NCBI GenBank assembly: GCA_027627225.1
Contig: CM051028.1
Location: 18,619,701-18,683,700 of the forward strand
Length of the DNA stretch: 64,000 nt
Direction: 5' to 3'
Source: Congeria kusceri
Taxonomy: Eukaryota; Mollusca; Bivalvia; Myida; Dreissenidae
Shown here piece by piece: positions 23,391 through 34,511 of this stretch (position 1 is its first letter; the number at the start of each line of letters is the position of its first letter). A program made the translations under genes and the position numbers. The notes below the pieces were generated by a model. The model ran no database searches. It was not told the origin of the DNA and saw only the letters and a list, made by a program, of their open reading frames with translations.

Positions 23391-25045
23391 GTTCTGTTAT
23401 TTCGCCGAAAGAGCCAACAAGCACCAAACACTATCAATGCTTTAGCATTAGAGGTGCTTTGCTAATAAGACTAAATCCGCATCGTGAATGCTCCTGACCG
23501 AGTCTAAAGTCCTACCATTTTTACCTTATAATTCCTAGACTGGAAGTTTAACAGGTCCTGCAGACTGCTTTTGATTTATTAACACAACAGGTGCAGACGT
23601 TTACACGCTTTCAACCCGACCCTGTACACATCATCTTTTTTTAACATAAATCTTATAATAAATCCACACCAATGCATAATAGATTATGATACATCCAAAT
23701 TTAAACTCCACGAGAAAAAAGAAAAGCTTTCTACCTCTCTAGATCTGTTGAAACAAATGACGTGTACAATGTACATGTCCTTGATAGTACCTACACGGGC
23801 GTATCTAAGCCATTTTGCATTGCTGTGGCATTACCTGTCCTACACAGTTATAACATTGGAATACAAATGTACAAATGCATTTTTCGTATTGTACAACGTT
23901 TATATTTAACTGAGATATAGGTCTATCGAAATGCACCATAAATTAGATCTACATGTATGGCAAATGTAGAAATGTCAAGGTAAAATTAAATATATTTTAA
24001 ACCTACGTTCACCCATGTTGCGTCATGAAAACTGTCTGTGGTCGCTTCTAAGAATAAAAAAATGCTGACTTAAAATACCATAACATGTACTGGTTGTAAG
24101 TTAAGACGTAAATAAACATGATAAAGCGTGAAAAATGTTTACATTTACATTTCTTTTGACAAGAATTTTAATAAATTGGAAGGAAATAAAGAAAACACGA
24201 ATGTCATAAGAAACAAATATGAATTATAATTAAAACATATGTATTAAAAAGGTCAATAAATGGCGGCGCGGGGCATGGCTAGAGAGTTAGATTGCTTTTC
24301 TTATATAATCAACTGAACAACATTTGACGAAAGAAATTATATCTGATGGGCATTGTAGTCGCATTTTAGAGAAGCAATTTCCATTTATGATAATTAACTA
24401 TAGTCATTGAATAACCTTTTGTTATTTAAGAAAAAATTAGTAAACGAACACATAATGTATAAATAATAAGTTTATAATAGGTTATAATCAAATTATAACG
24501 TGCAAAATGCAACATTAGCAGGCTCAATTAAATTTGTTGACATGTTTCTTTGACCAAACACCGAAATTCCGAAGTGTGGCTAAATACTTGTACAAGGATA
24601 TCGATACTATACCTGGCTTATTAATAGTTAAACAACGTATTCCCTTTTTGACACAATTTATTATTGTTTTTGTTTTTACAACAGGTAGTTTTAATTGTAT
24701 CTCTATTAAAAAAACAATCGAAGTAAACAAAATTCAGGTCTAGGTTTTCGCATTGTGGGAATGATTGCAAAACGTTAAGGAGAGGACAGCCCAATCATAT
24801 AACGATACATAATTATCTTTTTAATTGCTCTAATTGCGTGTTGATTGCTCAACGCACGAAAACGCATGTATCTGCAATTTAGATCAATTTTAAGTTGATA
24901 TCTCATCTTTATTTAAGCAACAACATTTTGATCGAACATGTATTAAACAAAAATATATAATAAATAATAGATTTTCAACATATTTTCCGATTTCAATTCT
25001 GACAATCATTTGTTTGGACCATTTATGCGCTTTGCAGTACAACGT
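23391..25045. other. Intergenic, no gene seen
   Basis: AT-rich, with no recognised exon, RNA gene or repeat. It ends at the left edge of the tandem array, marked by ATTTTG followed by ATTTTCGGGACC. Confidence 0.45.
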
Positions 25046-25147
25046 ATTTTGATTTTCGGGACCAGTTTATTCAGTATCGGTCCAGTAGGCTTTGAAGGTA
25101 GCCGGTCCTGTGGACCACCACTTCCCAAAAGTCAAGGTCAAACCCTG

Positions 25148-25357
25148 GGTTTATATATAAAGTTGTACCACAACATTTTGAAGGCAACAATTTGATGGGC
25201 TCACGAAAAGGACGTCTGAACGTGACCCCTAATGCTTAGTCATCAGATCCAGTCTGACTGGATCTGATGGGTTCGCATTAGGGGTAACATTTAGATGACT
25301 TTTCAGGAGCCAATCAAACTGTTGCCTTCAAAATGTTGTGGTATAACGTCATAAACC
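25148..25357. mobile_element. Foldback MITE, 210 bp (unit 1)
   Basis: Two ~100-bp arms meet at the palindrome AGATCCAGTCTGACTGGATCT-like centre near 25,245-25,265. The outer ends share TACCACAACATTTTGAAGG and GGTTTAT. It lies 3' of NDUFAF1, next to the ~300-bp interspersed repeat. Confidence 0.8.
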
Positions 25358-26194
25358 ACAAATACTATGCACGAAATTAACATGAACTTTTGATGTTTAC
25401 TCTCCTAACGTACCACTATACCCATCGCTGTCCACGTGAAAATCAACTGTAAATGATTTATTCCCGAGGATCAGCTGGAAATGCATCATTACTTGAAAAA
25501 CCGTGGTCAAACATTGCTGAGCAAAAGGCAATTTCATTGGGCGCAGCAGGGCTGATATTTTATTGTTCGGAATGTCATTTTTGTACGTGACCTGTTATAC
25601 GATGTCTTCAGATCCTAACAATGGTAGGATTTAATTTTAATGAGATTGGGCTACCTCAAGCTGAAATTTGTCTTTACAAATACTTGTCATCATGTATATT
25701 TTGATTAAATTGTGGGGTTTTGTCAAGAAAATAGTGTAGCCAAAAAGATTTTCCTTTAACTACATGTGAGTAAGCATACACATTGGAAGGCATTTCATAA
25801 TTTGGCAAGTGTCCCTGAGCACTTTTATATGTCTTTTTTGCAAGGCACTCCAGGTATATATACACTATAAAATGTACAAGCCAGATTTATTTGTCATACT
25901 TATGTACAGCATACATTTCAATATCAAAGTCAGATTTTGTAGTGTTCTCATCGCGGACTACGGTAATATAGTCGATCTCGAGTTTGAATGGACCTGGCAC
26001 GTCGTCGGCTATCGAGATTCCGATGTCGCGTACGGATTTCAGCTGAATCATTTCCTGAGCATCCTGCACCCGACCCATTGAGGCAAGGAAGAACTTCGAG
26101 AATGGTATCTGCAATAACATATGTGGACCATGTGGTCTATGTACACTGTTAATGATAAGTGGAAGAGACAATGATAGATTCCTCATGTTTGAGA

Positions 26195-26533
26195 TGCACC
26201 TATCAATGTTTTCCCCGGGGAGGGGGGGTGGGAGGGCGGGGGCACATACAGGACTTTAGACTGAAAGCGATTCCAGACAGGCAGGAATTTGACATTCCGA
26301 ATGATTCCGGGTCCCGGGGTAATAGACTTTGGTCGGATTTTAGATCCCGGTAATACAGTCCTCCCCCCGCCATTTGATAGACATATGACATCTCCCACTG
26401 CGGGGATTTACACAAATATGACTGACTCTTGGATGGGGAATTAGACCCCAAACAATAAAATTTGTCGAATTCCCCTGGATCAGCCCGCCGCTCCCCCCCC
26501 CTCCCCCCATGGGGTAAAATATTGATAGGTGCA
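26195..26533. mobile_element. G/C-tract MITE in NDUFAF1 intron 2 (unit 1)
   Basis: The terminal inverted repeats begin TGCACCTATCAAT(G/A)TTTT and are followed inward by CCCC/GGGG runs. The left side has a G-rich run with at least four G tracts on the plus strand (26,216-26,241), which fits a G-quadruplex pattern. Two further C-runs lie at about 26,362 and 26,492-26,508. Confidence 0.8.
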
Positions 26534-26994
26534 AGACTAGAATAGTTTTGGAAGTTTTTTTTGTAACGTAATATTTAGCAAAAAGCAGACAATGCTAAAC
26601 TGGGCCCGTATTCACCAACCCATTCTTAAACTTAAAGAATACATGTGCATGTATTCTTTTAACTTTTATATTCTAAGAGCGCTGTTAATTCGATCCTTAT
26701 TTGGTATTCACCAATACAATTTTCAAATTTTCGCATTCTTTATTTAAAATGTTTTATTACTGACAAAAGCGGCACTGGTACTCTGCATATTTGCAAACAC
26801 ACAAGTATGAGGGCAAGTTCATTGACAAAGTTCATAATTTCATTAAAACTTAACTGATTCGCCCGAAACATTACACATATATCAAATAGTATGTGCACAA
26901 AAGATATACACAAAAACAGGATATTATCCCAATATCAAACAGAAATATATACATTGTCTATACCCATGATTAGTACCGCGGCGCACTTCAGACA

Positions 26995-27384
26995 CTACTC
27001 CATGACGTTAACGTCATTAATGTCAATATTTATTTCAAAATATGCGCCGCGTTCTTGAGTTTCATAACCCATTTTCGAAAGATATCTGCAAACAACGACT
27101 TTTATCAGCGACCAGAAAGATGATTGGACTGCCTCAAGGAGTTCTGTCTGATCCTGGATACTCATCTGCGACGACTGTCTTCTCCATCTGAACAGTATGA
27201 GATTCCCTGATGGTCCACAAACACGATCAGCATGACCTTCTTCGCCGACTTGACAACTTAAGCTTTCTGCGGAGGAGGTGGAGATAATCGTTTCCACGCC
27301 ATAGAATCTGCTTTCTTTACAGTTTAATAATAAAATGGGCCCATGTTTAATTGTTTCTGTGGGTGACATTCCCGCTCTAACCAA
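26995..27384 (-). other. Unrecognised open frame inside the TIR element (129 aa in unit 1)
   Basis: The frame includes STSSAESLSCQVGEEGHADR, FRWRRQSSQ, TELLEAVQSSFW and, at the end, INIDINDVNVME. It is shortened in units 2-4 (266-codon-span equivalents end at 38,473, 48,258 and 58,067) because a base near 27,101 is missing there, which changes the C-terminus. Composition is protein-like, but I recognise no family. It could be a relic of the element's own protein or of a captured exon. The N-terminus runs into the minisatellite seed. Confidence 0.3.
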
Positions 27385-28997
27385 TGCTTGATAATTGTGT
27401 CTGTGGGTGTCATTCCCGCTCTAACCAATGCATGATAATTGTGTCTGTGGGTGTCATTCCCGCTCTAACCAATGCTTGATAATTGTGACTGTGGGTGTCA
27501 TTCCCGCTCTAACCAATGCTTGATAATTGTGTCTGTGGGTGTCATTCCCGCTCTAATACTATGCTTGATAATTGTGACTGTGGGTGTCATTCCCGCTCTA
27601 ACCAATGCTTGATAATTGTGTCTGTGGGTGTCATTTCCGCTCTAACCAATGCTTGATAATTGTGACTGTGGGTGTCATTCCCGCTCTAATACTATGCTTG
27701 ATAATTGTGTCTGTGGGTGTCATTCCCGCTCTAATACAATGCTTGATAATTGTGTCTGTGGGTGTCATTGCCGCTCTAACCAATGCTTGATAATTGTGTC
27801 TGTGGGTGTCATTCCCGCTCTAACCAATGCTTGATAATTGTGACTGTGGGTGTCATTCCCGCTCTAATACTATGCTTGATAATTGTGTCTGTGGGTGTCA
27901 TTCCCGCTCTAATACAATGCTTGATAATTGTGTCTGTGGGTGTCATTCCCGCTCTAACCAATGCTTGATAATTGTGTCTGTGGGTGTCATTCCCCCTCTA
28001 ACCAATGCTTGATAATTGTGACTGTGGGTGCCATTCCCGCTCTAACCAATGCTTAATAATTGTGTCTGTGGGTGTCATTCCCGCTCTAATACTATGCTTG
28101 ATAATTGTGTCTGTGGGTGTCATTCCCGCTCTAATACTATGCTTGATAATTGTGACTGTGGGTGTCATTCCCGCTCTAATACTATGCTTGATAATTGTGA
28201 CTGTGTGTGTCATTCCCGCTCTAACCAATGCTTGATAATTGTGACTGTGGGTGTCATTCCCGCTCTAATACTATGCTTGATAATTGTGTCTGTGGGTGTC
28301 ATTTCCGCTCTAATACTATGCTGGATAATTGTGTCTGTGGTTGTCATTCCAGCTCTAACCAATGCTTGATAATTGTGTCTGTGGGTGTCATTCCCGCTCT
28401 AATACTATGCTTGATAATTGTGTCTGTGGGTGTCATTCCCGCTCTAACCAATGCTTGATAATTGTGACTGTGGGTGCCATTCCCGCTCTAACCAATGCTG
28501 GATAATTGTGTCTGTGGGTGTCATTCCCGCTCTAATATTATGCTTGATAATTGTGACTGTGGGTGTCATTCCCGCTCTAACCAATGCTTGATAATTGTGT
28601 CTGTGGGTGTCATTCCCGCTCTAATACTATGCTTGATAATTGTGACTGTGGGTGTCATTCCCGCTCTAATACTATGCTTGATAATTGTGACTGTGGTTGT
28701 CATTCCCGCTCTAACCAATGCTTGATAATTGTGACTGTGGGTGTCATTCCCGCTCTAATACTATGCTTGATAATTGTGTCTGTGGGTGTCATTCCCGCTC
28801 TAATACTATGCTTGATAATTGTGTCTGTGGGTGTCATTGCCGCTCTAACAAATGCTTAATAATTGTGTCTGTGGGTGTCATTCCCGCTCTAACCAATGCT
28901 TGATAATTGTGTCTGTGGGTGTCATTCCCGCTCTAACCAATGCTTGATAATTGTGTCTGTGGGTGTCATTCCCGCTCTAACCTATGCTTGATAATTG
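27361..28997. repeat. Minisatellite of 44/45-bp units, about 37 copies, unit 1 only
   Basis: Units read GGGTGTCATTCCCGCTC, then TAACCAATGCTTG (44 bp) or TAATACTATGCTTG (45 bp), then ATAATTGTG(T/A)CTGT. The two variable sites combine in mixed order, indicating repeated local duplication. Units 2, 3 and 4 of the large array have exactly one such unit at the same place. The MLDNCVCGCHSRSN-type reading frames are repeat artefacts. Confidence 0.97.
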
Positions 28998-29450
28998 CAC
29001 GCTGCTCAAGTTTTCCGTTGACGTCATCTTTCTTTCTTGACAAAACGGAACGACACATTTCAAATGAATAGCGTTCTGTTTGAGTTTTTCGTATGACGTC
29101 AGATTTTTTAACGTTTAAAACATTAAGGTTAACATAACGTCAGTGGAAATTTCGCTCTAATTCGACATGGTTTTCCCGCCAAAATATCATTATTTACATG
29201 GTATCGAACATTTTTAGAAAAGATCATCTGAAGTGCAACATATTATTCACGGTAACAAATGAAGTAGTCTTAAGATATTTAATTATTTAAATAATCAAAT
29301 GCGTTTTCTGCATTTTATTGAAGACACATCAAATTTTGTATAGCTGTATTTTCGTCTACATAGGTCAATTATGCGAAAAAAAATGACATTGTCCATGAAC
29401 TTTTTGACTGCCCATCGTATTTTTGTTGTGTCTAAGTCTTTTCTTTATTC

Positions 29451-29960
29451 TTAAAGGGACTATGTCAACGAAAAAATGTCTTCCGATTGCACTATAATTT
29501 ATATTATTTATAGAAATGCACTTTACTGAGACATGTGCATTAACTAAATAACAAATAATATAATACACAATAAGATATTTGATACAAACAAATTAGCAAA
29601 CACGTCTGAAAAAAAATAAAACCTCTAGTGGGATTCGAACTCACGACTTAGTAGCCATACGAAGAAATTACAGTAGACAGCAGTTTTACCAACTGCGCTA
29701 TAATGCTTGGTAAGGAGTTGTGTGTAAACTATGGTTATACAAAATGCTCACAATTCTGACGTCAAAATGTAAACAGGAAAAGAGCCAAACAAACAAAACC
29801 CTTATTATAAATTGATTTTTATCTCAGACTGCGTACACTCTTTTCCCATTATATATACCCTGTTTTAACCGTTATTATATGCCAGTATTAATATCTAAAT
29901 TTCATATTCTTTTAAGAGATTGCCCTCTTGAGGCCCTTTTCGATGACATAGACCCTTTAA
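29451..29960. mobile_element. TTAA-flanked MITE nested in the right TIR (unit 1)
   Basis: Inverted ends AGGGACTATGTCAACGAAAA and the matching CGATGACATAGACCCT are flanked by TTAA on both sides, as expected of piggyBac-type insertion. The TTAA site lies within the ACTTAA of the outer element's TIR, and the outer TIR text continues on the far side. Contains a tRNA-like stretch. Confidence 0.72.
29622..29706 (-). repeat. tRNA-like sequence inside the TTAA MITE (unit 1)
   Basis: The minus strand has an A-box-like TAGCGCAGTTGGTAAAAC and a B-box-like GAGTTCGAATCCCAC, but the acceptor arms (GCATTAT against CTAGAGG) do not pair and the anticodon arm is too long. It is a tRNA-derived relic, not a functional tRNA. 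The same is found at about 39,468-39,552, 49,253-49,337 and 59,062-59,146. Confidence 0.6.
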
Positions 29961-30768
29961 GTCTAAGAATGGGTTGGTGAATACGAGCCCAGATCAGACA
30001 TTCAGACATGGACGACAAAAAATATGGGTGTCTGCCATGTTTATAACACACCACAAGTTCCATAAAATATCCTAGTTGGACTTATTTTATGACATAATGG
30101 ATGCATAACTGAATAGTTGCACGCATAATGTTTAACAATATAATTGCAGAATAATCATTTATTTACCAATGTTTTTAATGTTTTGATTATGCGGTATACA
30201 GGTTACAAATCATTGTGTCTGACAGCTGATTTAGAGGTTTCGCATCCATCCATGAACAATGAGAACAGTTTAAATTAAAGTGTGGACACAACCAATCAAT
30301 GTGAGATGAGCTGACGCAACAGAACTTATATGTTATATTGAATAACCGATACATATGATCTTATGAAACTGGAAATAAGTCAATAAAGAAAGCTGAAAAA
30401 TACTTAGAAATAAGAAATTTTAGCTTGTGATTCATGGAACATTGAAAGACTAGAAGCTTTTGTCAATTTTTAGCACAACATTCTGCCAGTAAGGCCCGAT
30501 ATGAGTGTAGAGCGGATAGTTGTACATGTCATAGTAATGCACGTCCCAGTAACGCTGCATCTGCAGAATCACCATGTAGTTACGCCCGTCTCCACGGATA
30601 CGCAAATGTAGGTCAGTGTAACCAGTGAAATCATATGGGGAAATACGACCAAATGATATCTGTAAAAAAATGAAAGGCTGGAACCATTTCATTTAATGGA
30701 TACTAGCATTTAGTGGGCAAATCGTTTGCAATTTTTTTGGAGTTTAACTTTTAAGGAATCTAATAAGA

Positions 30769-31073
30769 TTGTTTGTTTGGATTTTTCGCCATATTTAACA
30801 GTATTTCAGTCATATAACGGCGGTAGGTTAACCTACTCAAAACTTTTTTTTTTCCTAGGAAAGTTTAGCCTATCTAAGCGGTTTACCAGTACCAAGTCCA
30901 CATACGTATGCCAGCAACTGACAACTGCCCTACTTGATTCAGGGGTAGGGCGAGAATGGCCATATAAATTATTTCATGACCAATCCCCACACAAGTTATG
31001 TGGCTGGGTTGGGGCTCAAACTCATGAACCCCCGATTGAGAGTCCAGCGCTCTACCAACTGAGCTAGCCGGGC
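30769..31073 (-). mobile_element. tRNA-derived SINE in NDUFAF1 intron 1 (unit 1)
   Basis: The head GCCCGGCTAGCTCAGTTGG, AGAGCGCTGGACTCT and a degenerate B box (GAGTTTGAGCCCC) resemble a tRNA-Lys-type promoter. The body runs to an ATGGCGAAAAATCCAAACAA tail. Flanking target duplications ATCTAATAAGA (30,758-30,768) and ATCTAATCAGA (31,074-31,084) support insertion by LINE machinery. Confidence 0.85.
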
Positions 31074-31770
31074 ATCTAATCAGAACAATACATTTAGACA
31101 AACACAGCTCACTTACTGTTCTAACTGGAGAACTTATATTACAGAAGCCAGCTCTTTTAGAGACACCATCCATTGGCACATCAGAGTTCAAAATTCCTCG
31201 GAAAAGTCCTTTTTTATTTTCGCTCAGTGTGAATTCAGCATGGCTCTTCCCTTCATCCACATCTCTGTCAGCTGTGCATATCCATTTGTTGACAGTTTCT
31301 TCATTAAATTTGGCAAAATATCGAAAATCTCCATGATCCATATTTCCATCAAAGTCGAACAAGAACCTGTCTTTTATTTCTTTTTTAAACTCTGGAATAC
31401 CTTTTCTAATTATCTCTACACCATCAGATATTATTTCTAATGTACTTCTTTCGTCTTGAGACTCTAGTTCCTTTTCTCTCCCCATCTTTCGATCTGGATG
31501 ATAGATTCCTATGTTAGAGGCTCTAATGCTTTTGGCTTTGTAGCGTTTTTGGCAATAGGATATTTCATTATTACTAGTTCTTCTAGGACGACATGAAACA
31601 CTATGGAAAGTGCTGGCCAATCTAGATGTTCTTGCAATGGAAATGAACCACTGGCACATCACAGTTTTATTCAGGGCAGATGTCATTTTGAAACCTAAAA
31701 TGTTGATACACATGACTGACATATCATAGGGCCCTCGATCTGCAGATTTTACATTCAAAATGTGGCTGCT

Positions 31771-31815
31771 TCCCCCCCCCCCCCACCCCCCCCACCCCCA
31801 TCATGCAAATCAGTG

Positions 31816-31853
<38 letters not shown>
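31771..31853. repeat. Poly-C and (AT)n tracts upstream of NDUFAF1 (unit 1)
   Basis: C-runs interrupted by single A, then about 34 bp of (TA)n, roughly 90-170 bp upstream of the NDUFAF1 start. Frames such as MAASPPPP or YIYIYI across it are artefacts. Confidence 0.9.
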
Positions 31854-31857
<4 letters not shown>

Positions 31858-32149
31858 CTAAGGGCCTTCCCCAGGATTTTTTCCAGGCGCCCCAGTCCCG
31901 AGAGAGGTGGCTTAGGTAGTGGTGTCCCCTCCCTACGTGGAATGTTTTTTCGCGGCATGTGTCAAATGACGTTATCTGGTGCCTTTTAGCTCTTAAAATT
32001 TAGGCAAACAGCTTTCATTTTTTGTAAACGTTTAAACGAAATGAAATAAACGAAACATCACTGTTAAAATGGTATACATCGAGCCTTTTAGAAGCATCGG
32101 GCGTCAATTTTGTTGCGAAACTGAAAGTAACTAATAATGTTTTTCGGAT

Positions 32150-32560
32150 GTTTATGTCCAGTGCGCATCCATTTCGCACAGTGACGTCATGATCAAACCA
32201 ACTATTCTCGTCGTTCTCGAATATTTAGGTTACATTCGATCTACTTACGGGGCCTTTATTTGTTCGATTAATTATGTTCATATGGACATGCGTTTTGTGT
32301 TTTAACAGTTTCAATCGTTACAACTGTTGAACATAGTACTGATTGGACAATTGGTGAATTGTAAACATCTTGATTAAAATTATACATTTATATATATTCT
32401 TTGTTCGTGCAAAAATGGCGGGAAAATTTCCTCGTGCACGTCGTGCCTCCGCGCGTCAAATGTTAGTAAAGCACATGGTCCGTACACGCACGCTTTCCAT
32501 GCTTGGAACATGACGTCGTGGTTGTCAGCAGACAGTTCGCGCTCTTTTGTAGGAAACACG
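32150..32560. promoter_or_regulatory. Candidate promoter region upstream of NDUFAF1 (unit 1)
   Basis: A perfect cAMP-response-type palindrome TGACGTCA (32,182-32,189) and a second TGACGTCG (32,510-32,517) lie in a locally CpG-richer stretch 0.5-0.85 kb upstream of the NDUFAF1 ATG. Two CTCCGCCCAC boxes follow at about 32,971 and 32,994. The TGACGTCA site recurs at about 42,140, 51,953 and 61,730. Promoter status is inference. Confidence 0.3.
32415..32513 (+). CDS. Possible small ORF, 32 aa, opposite to NDUFAF1 (unit 1)
   Basis: Open frame beginning MAGKFPRARRASARQ and ending SMLGT, highly basic (Arg/Lys-rich), in AAAATGGCGG start context. It is open in all four units (42,370-42,468, 52,183-52,281, 61,963-62,061), with Ser to Tyr in units 2-4 and one Val to Ala in unit 4. 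No family is recognised. It may be a real microprotein, the first exon of a divergent gene, or chance. Confidence 0.2.
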   Translation: MAGKFPRARRASARQMLVKHMVRTRTLSMLGT

Positions 32561-33019
32561 GGTTTTACATGGCATGCATGTAAAACAAGACAGCTTATTT
32601 TATGAAACTACAACAGTGACACTGGATAGGCTTTACGATTATTATTTCATATTAGCGTATTTTAGACTGATTTTCGCAGTTTATTTTGTTATTGTCATTA
32701 TTAAATTTAGCAAATAAATGTGTATATTATAAAATACGAAAGGCAGGAATCTCAGAAACGCAAAATCAAGCGTATTTGGACGCATATTTTTTTCAAAAGG
32801 ACGCATGTCCAACCCATGCCAAGAGTCCTTGGGACGCATGCTTTTTGGCTTACTGCGTATACCCTGTTACTTAACACATACATGAGTGCCTGCAGTAAAC
32901 TCGGCAGTAGTCGCGATAAAATCAAGATCGGCCCCAGTACACACTGCAGCTGTCAAAGTCTAGTCCTTTAGCTCCGCCCACAGTAGTCTTTAAGCTCCGC
33001 CCACACCATTCCAGACAGT

Positions 33020-34380
33020 TACTATTAAATTGCATTGGTAAATTACATTTGTCACTCATTGCTGTGCTTTAATGCACAAGTCAATTAGAATGTGCGAAAT
33101 CGCCGAAATGTGACAAAAGGCGTCCTTAATTAAGAACAGGTTTGAACATATTTGACAACTTAAAACAAACATCATCGTTAAAATGAGTGAAAAACAGCTT
33201 CAGCTGATTTCATTAATTTATATTGTCAATCCAATTTCATGAATAACCACTAAATCTCAGTAATACGGTGATAGGAGTTTTTGTTTTGACATAAATTTTA
33301 TACGAAAATCTAGGGCTGAATTTTGACAGGAATATAAAAGCTTCGATCAATAATCATACATAAAGGAACTTTCTAGTATATAACACCTTTGACAAGACAT
33401 AAATTAACAATACTGGCGGTAATTTAGGTACAACATAATGCAACGTCACTTATCGTCGCCAATTTTACAGGTCACAAACATTTGTAAAACACATGCAAAC
33501 ACATACTTTGGTGTTTAATATCACCAATAATTGCTCCTTTTTACATTTTTGTGTTGTTAACCTGTTTCACAATTACTCTACTTGACAGTAACTTATGCTT
33601 TACTGTAACCACCGCATCATGACTTTTTACTAGGCCTACACATTACAAATCAGTCAACAAGTTTAGACCATCAATTGCTAATTGTCCAGAATTTACCCGT
33701 TTTAAAATTAATTATTGGTACAAAAATATTGTTTAATAAGACATGATTAAGTATTATATATTATCATTATAATTACATACCCTATAAAAAAAAATATAAA
33801 GAATAATTATATTATAAATAATAATCATAATAATTATTATTATTATCATGATTATTATTTTATTTATAACTGTAATATATTGCATAAATGTATAAATTGC
33901 AAAAATTCCATTCACTTTCGCAGGTCAAATACTTAAATGTTATTTCTTTTCTATTTGGGACTCCTACTTTTTAGGGGGAAGGGGTCCCAGGACTCCTATT
34001 TTAAAATCATAGTGAGATCCCTGGAAAGGGCGAGGGTTTGTTTTGACGCGAATATGAGGTTACTTGTGTGTGGATACATGCCGATTGCGCCGATTCGTCA
34101 ATGATAACGTCATTCCATAGAAGATAACCTGAGCGTTTCTATTGGCTTATTTCGATTTTACTGCGTAATGAAACTCCGCCTACAGGGGCGGTGCTTCACG
34201 GTGATTGATTACGACTTAGGAATAACAGCAAATCATTAAAATTTTCGGCGAAGTGACATCGCTTTGATCATTAACCAACTTGGTTGAGTGGGTGTACATG
34301 TTCATAGAGTGAAAAACTGCCTTTATGACGCAAGAGATTAGCTTTCACAGCAGGTACTCTTGGTCTACTTCAGTCAACAT
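33020..34380. other. No gene seen (repeats in units 2-4 alike)
   Basis: AT-rich. Contains interrupted AAT/ATT tracts near 33,785-33,870 and a GGACTCCTA direct repeat around 33,958-34,002 flanking GGGGGAAGGGGTCCC. The same sequence is found in the other units. Confidence 0.4.
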
Positions 34381-34511
34381 AACTGATTAATTGCTAAAAT
34401 ACAGGCGCCCCGGGCGATGTTTATACGTGAAACACTAATTTAAGGCGCCCCGGGAATGTTCAAGTTAAAATTCAAGCGCCCCAGTCCCGGGGCGCTAAAA
34501 CGGCCCGAGGA

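Larger units (their letters stand above)
26601..29991. mobile_element. TIR element in NDUFAF1 intron 2, with expanded minisatellite (unit 1)
   Basis: Terminal inverted repeats start TGGGC(C/T)CGTATTCACCA and continue through ACCCATTCTTA and ACTTAA. The left end also carries the palindrome AGAATACATGTGCATGTATTCT-like hairpin (about 26,637-26,658). The right TIR is interrupted by a TTAA-flanked MITE. The element is 3,391 bp here against 1,793 bp in the other units because of the minisatellite. A minus-strand reading frame (27,384-26,995) is open but unrecognised. No clear target duplication, so the superfamily is unassigned. Confidence 0.75.
25887..31686 (-). pseudogene. NDUFAF1: NDUFAF1 copy 1, splice donor of intron 2 lost
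   Basis: Complex I intermediate-associated protein 30 (CIA30 domain), a mitochondrial matrix chaperone for assembly of NADH dehydrogenase. CDS exons on the minus strand: 31,686-31,117 (190 codons), 30,659-30,474 (62) and 26,108-25,887 (73 plus TAA), 325 aa in all, close to the human length. Exon 1 has a basic, Ser/Thr-rich N-terminus like a mitochondrial presequence, then the start of CIA30 (FRYFAKFNEETVNKW). Exon 2 has LHLRIRGDGRNYMV and GPYWQNVV. Exon 3 has IPFSKFFLASMGRVQD and IADDVPGPFKLEIDYI. In this copy the intron-2 donor reads CT (30,473-30,472) where the other three copies have GT, and the conserved G before GPYW is Ile. Reading through gives LKIDKSF and a stop. A weaker in-frame GT six bases upstream could still be used. 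Intron 2 also holds the expanded minisatellite. Confidence 0.85.

Noticed and set aside
27605..28903. Many overlapping Cys-rich frames (MLDNCVCGCHSRSN type) that look like repeat-containing secreted peptides
   Set aside because: They arise from alternating 44- and 45-bp units of one minisatellite. Frames break at each change of unit length, and the other array units have no such sequence.
31003..31073. Functional tRNA-Lys gene on the minus strand
   Set aside because: The A box is good but the B box is degenerate and the acceptor arms do not close. The SINE body, tail and target duplications show it is a retroposon head.
30883..31116. Extension of NDUFAF1 exon 1 into a 291-aa frame ending ...RIRMWTWYW
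   Set aside because: The extra part is intron 1 read through a perfect GTAAGT donor into a tRNA-derived SINE. The CIA30 domain continues in exon 2 instead.
31762..31989. Proline-rich plus (IY)n frame next to NDUFAF1, also in the other units
   Set aside because: It is made of a C-run followed by an (AT)n tract whose length differs between copies; no domain is present.
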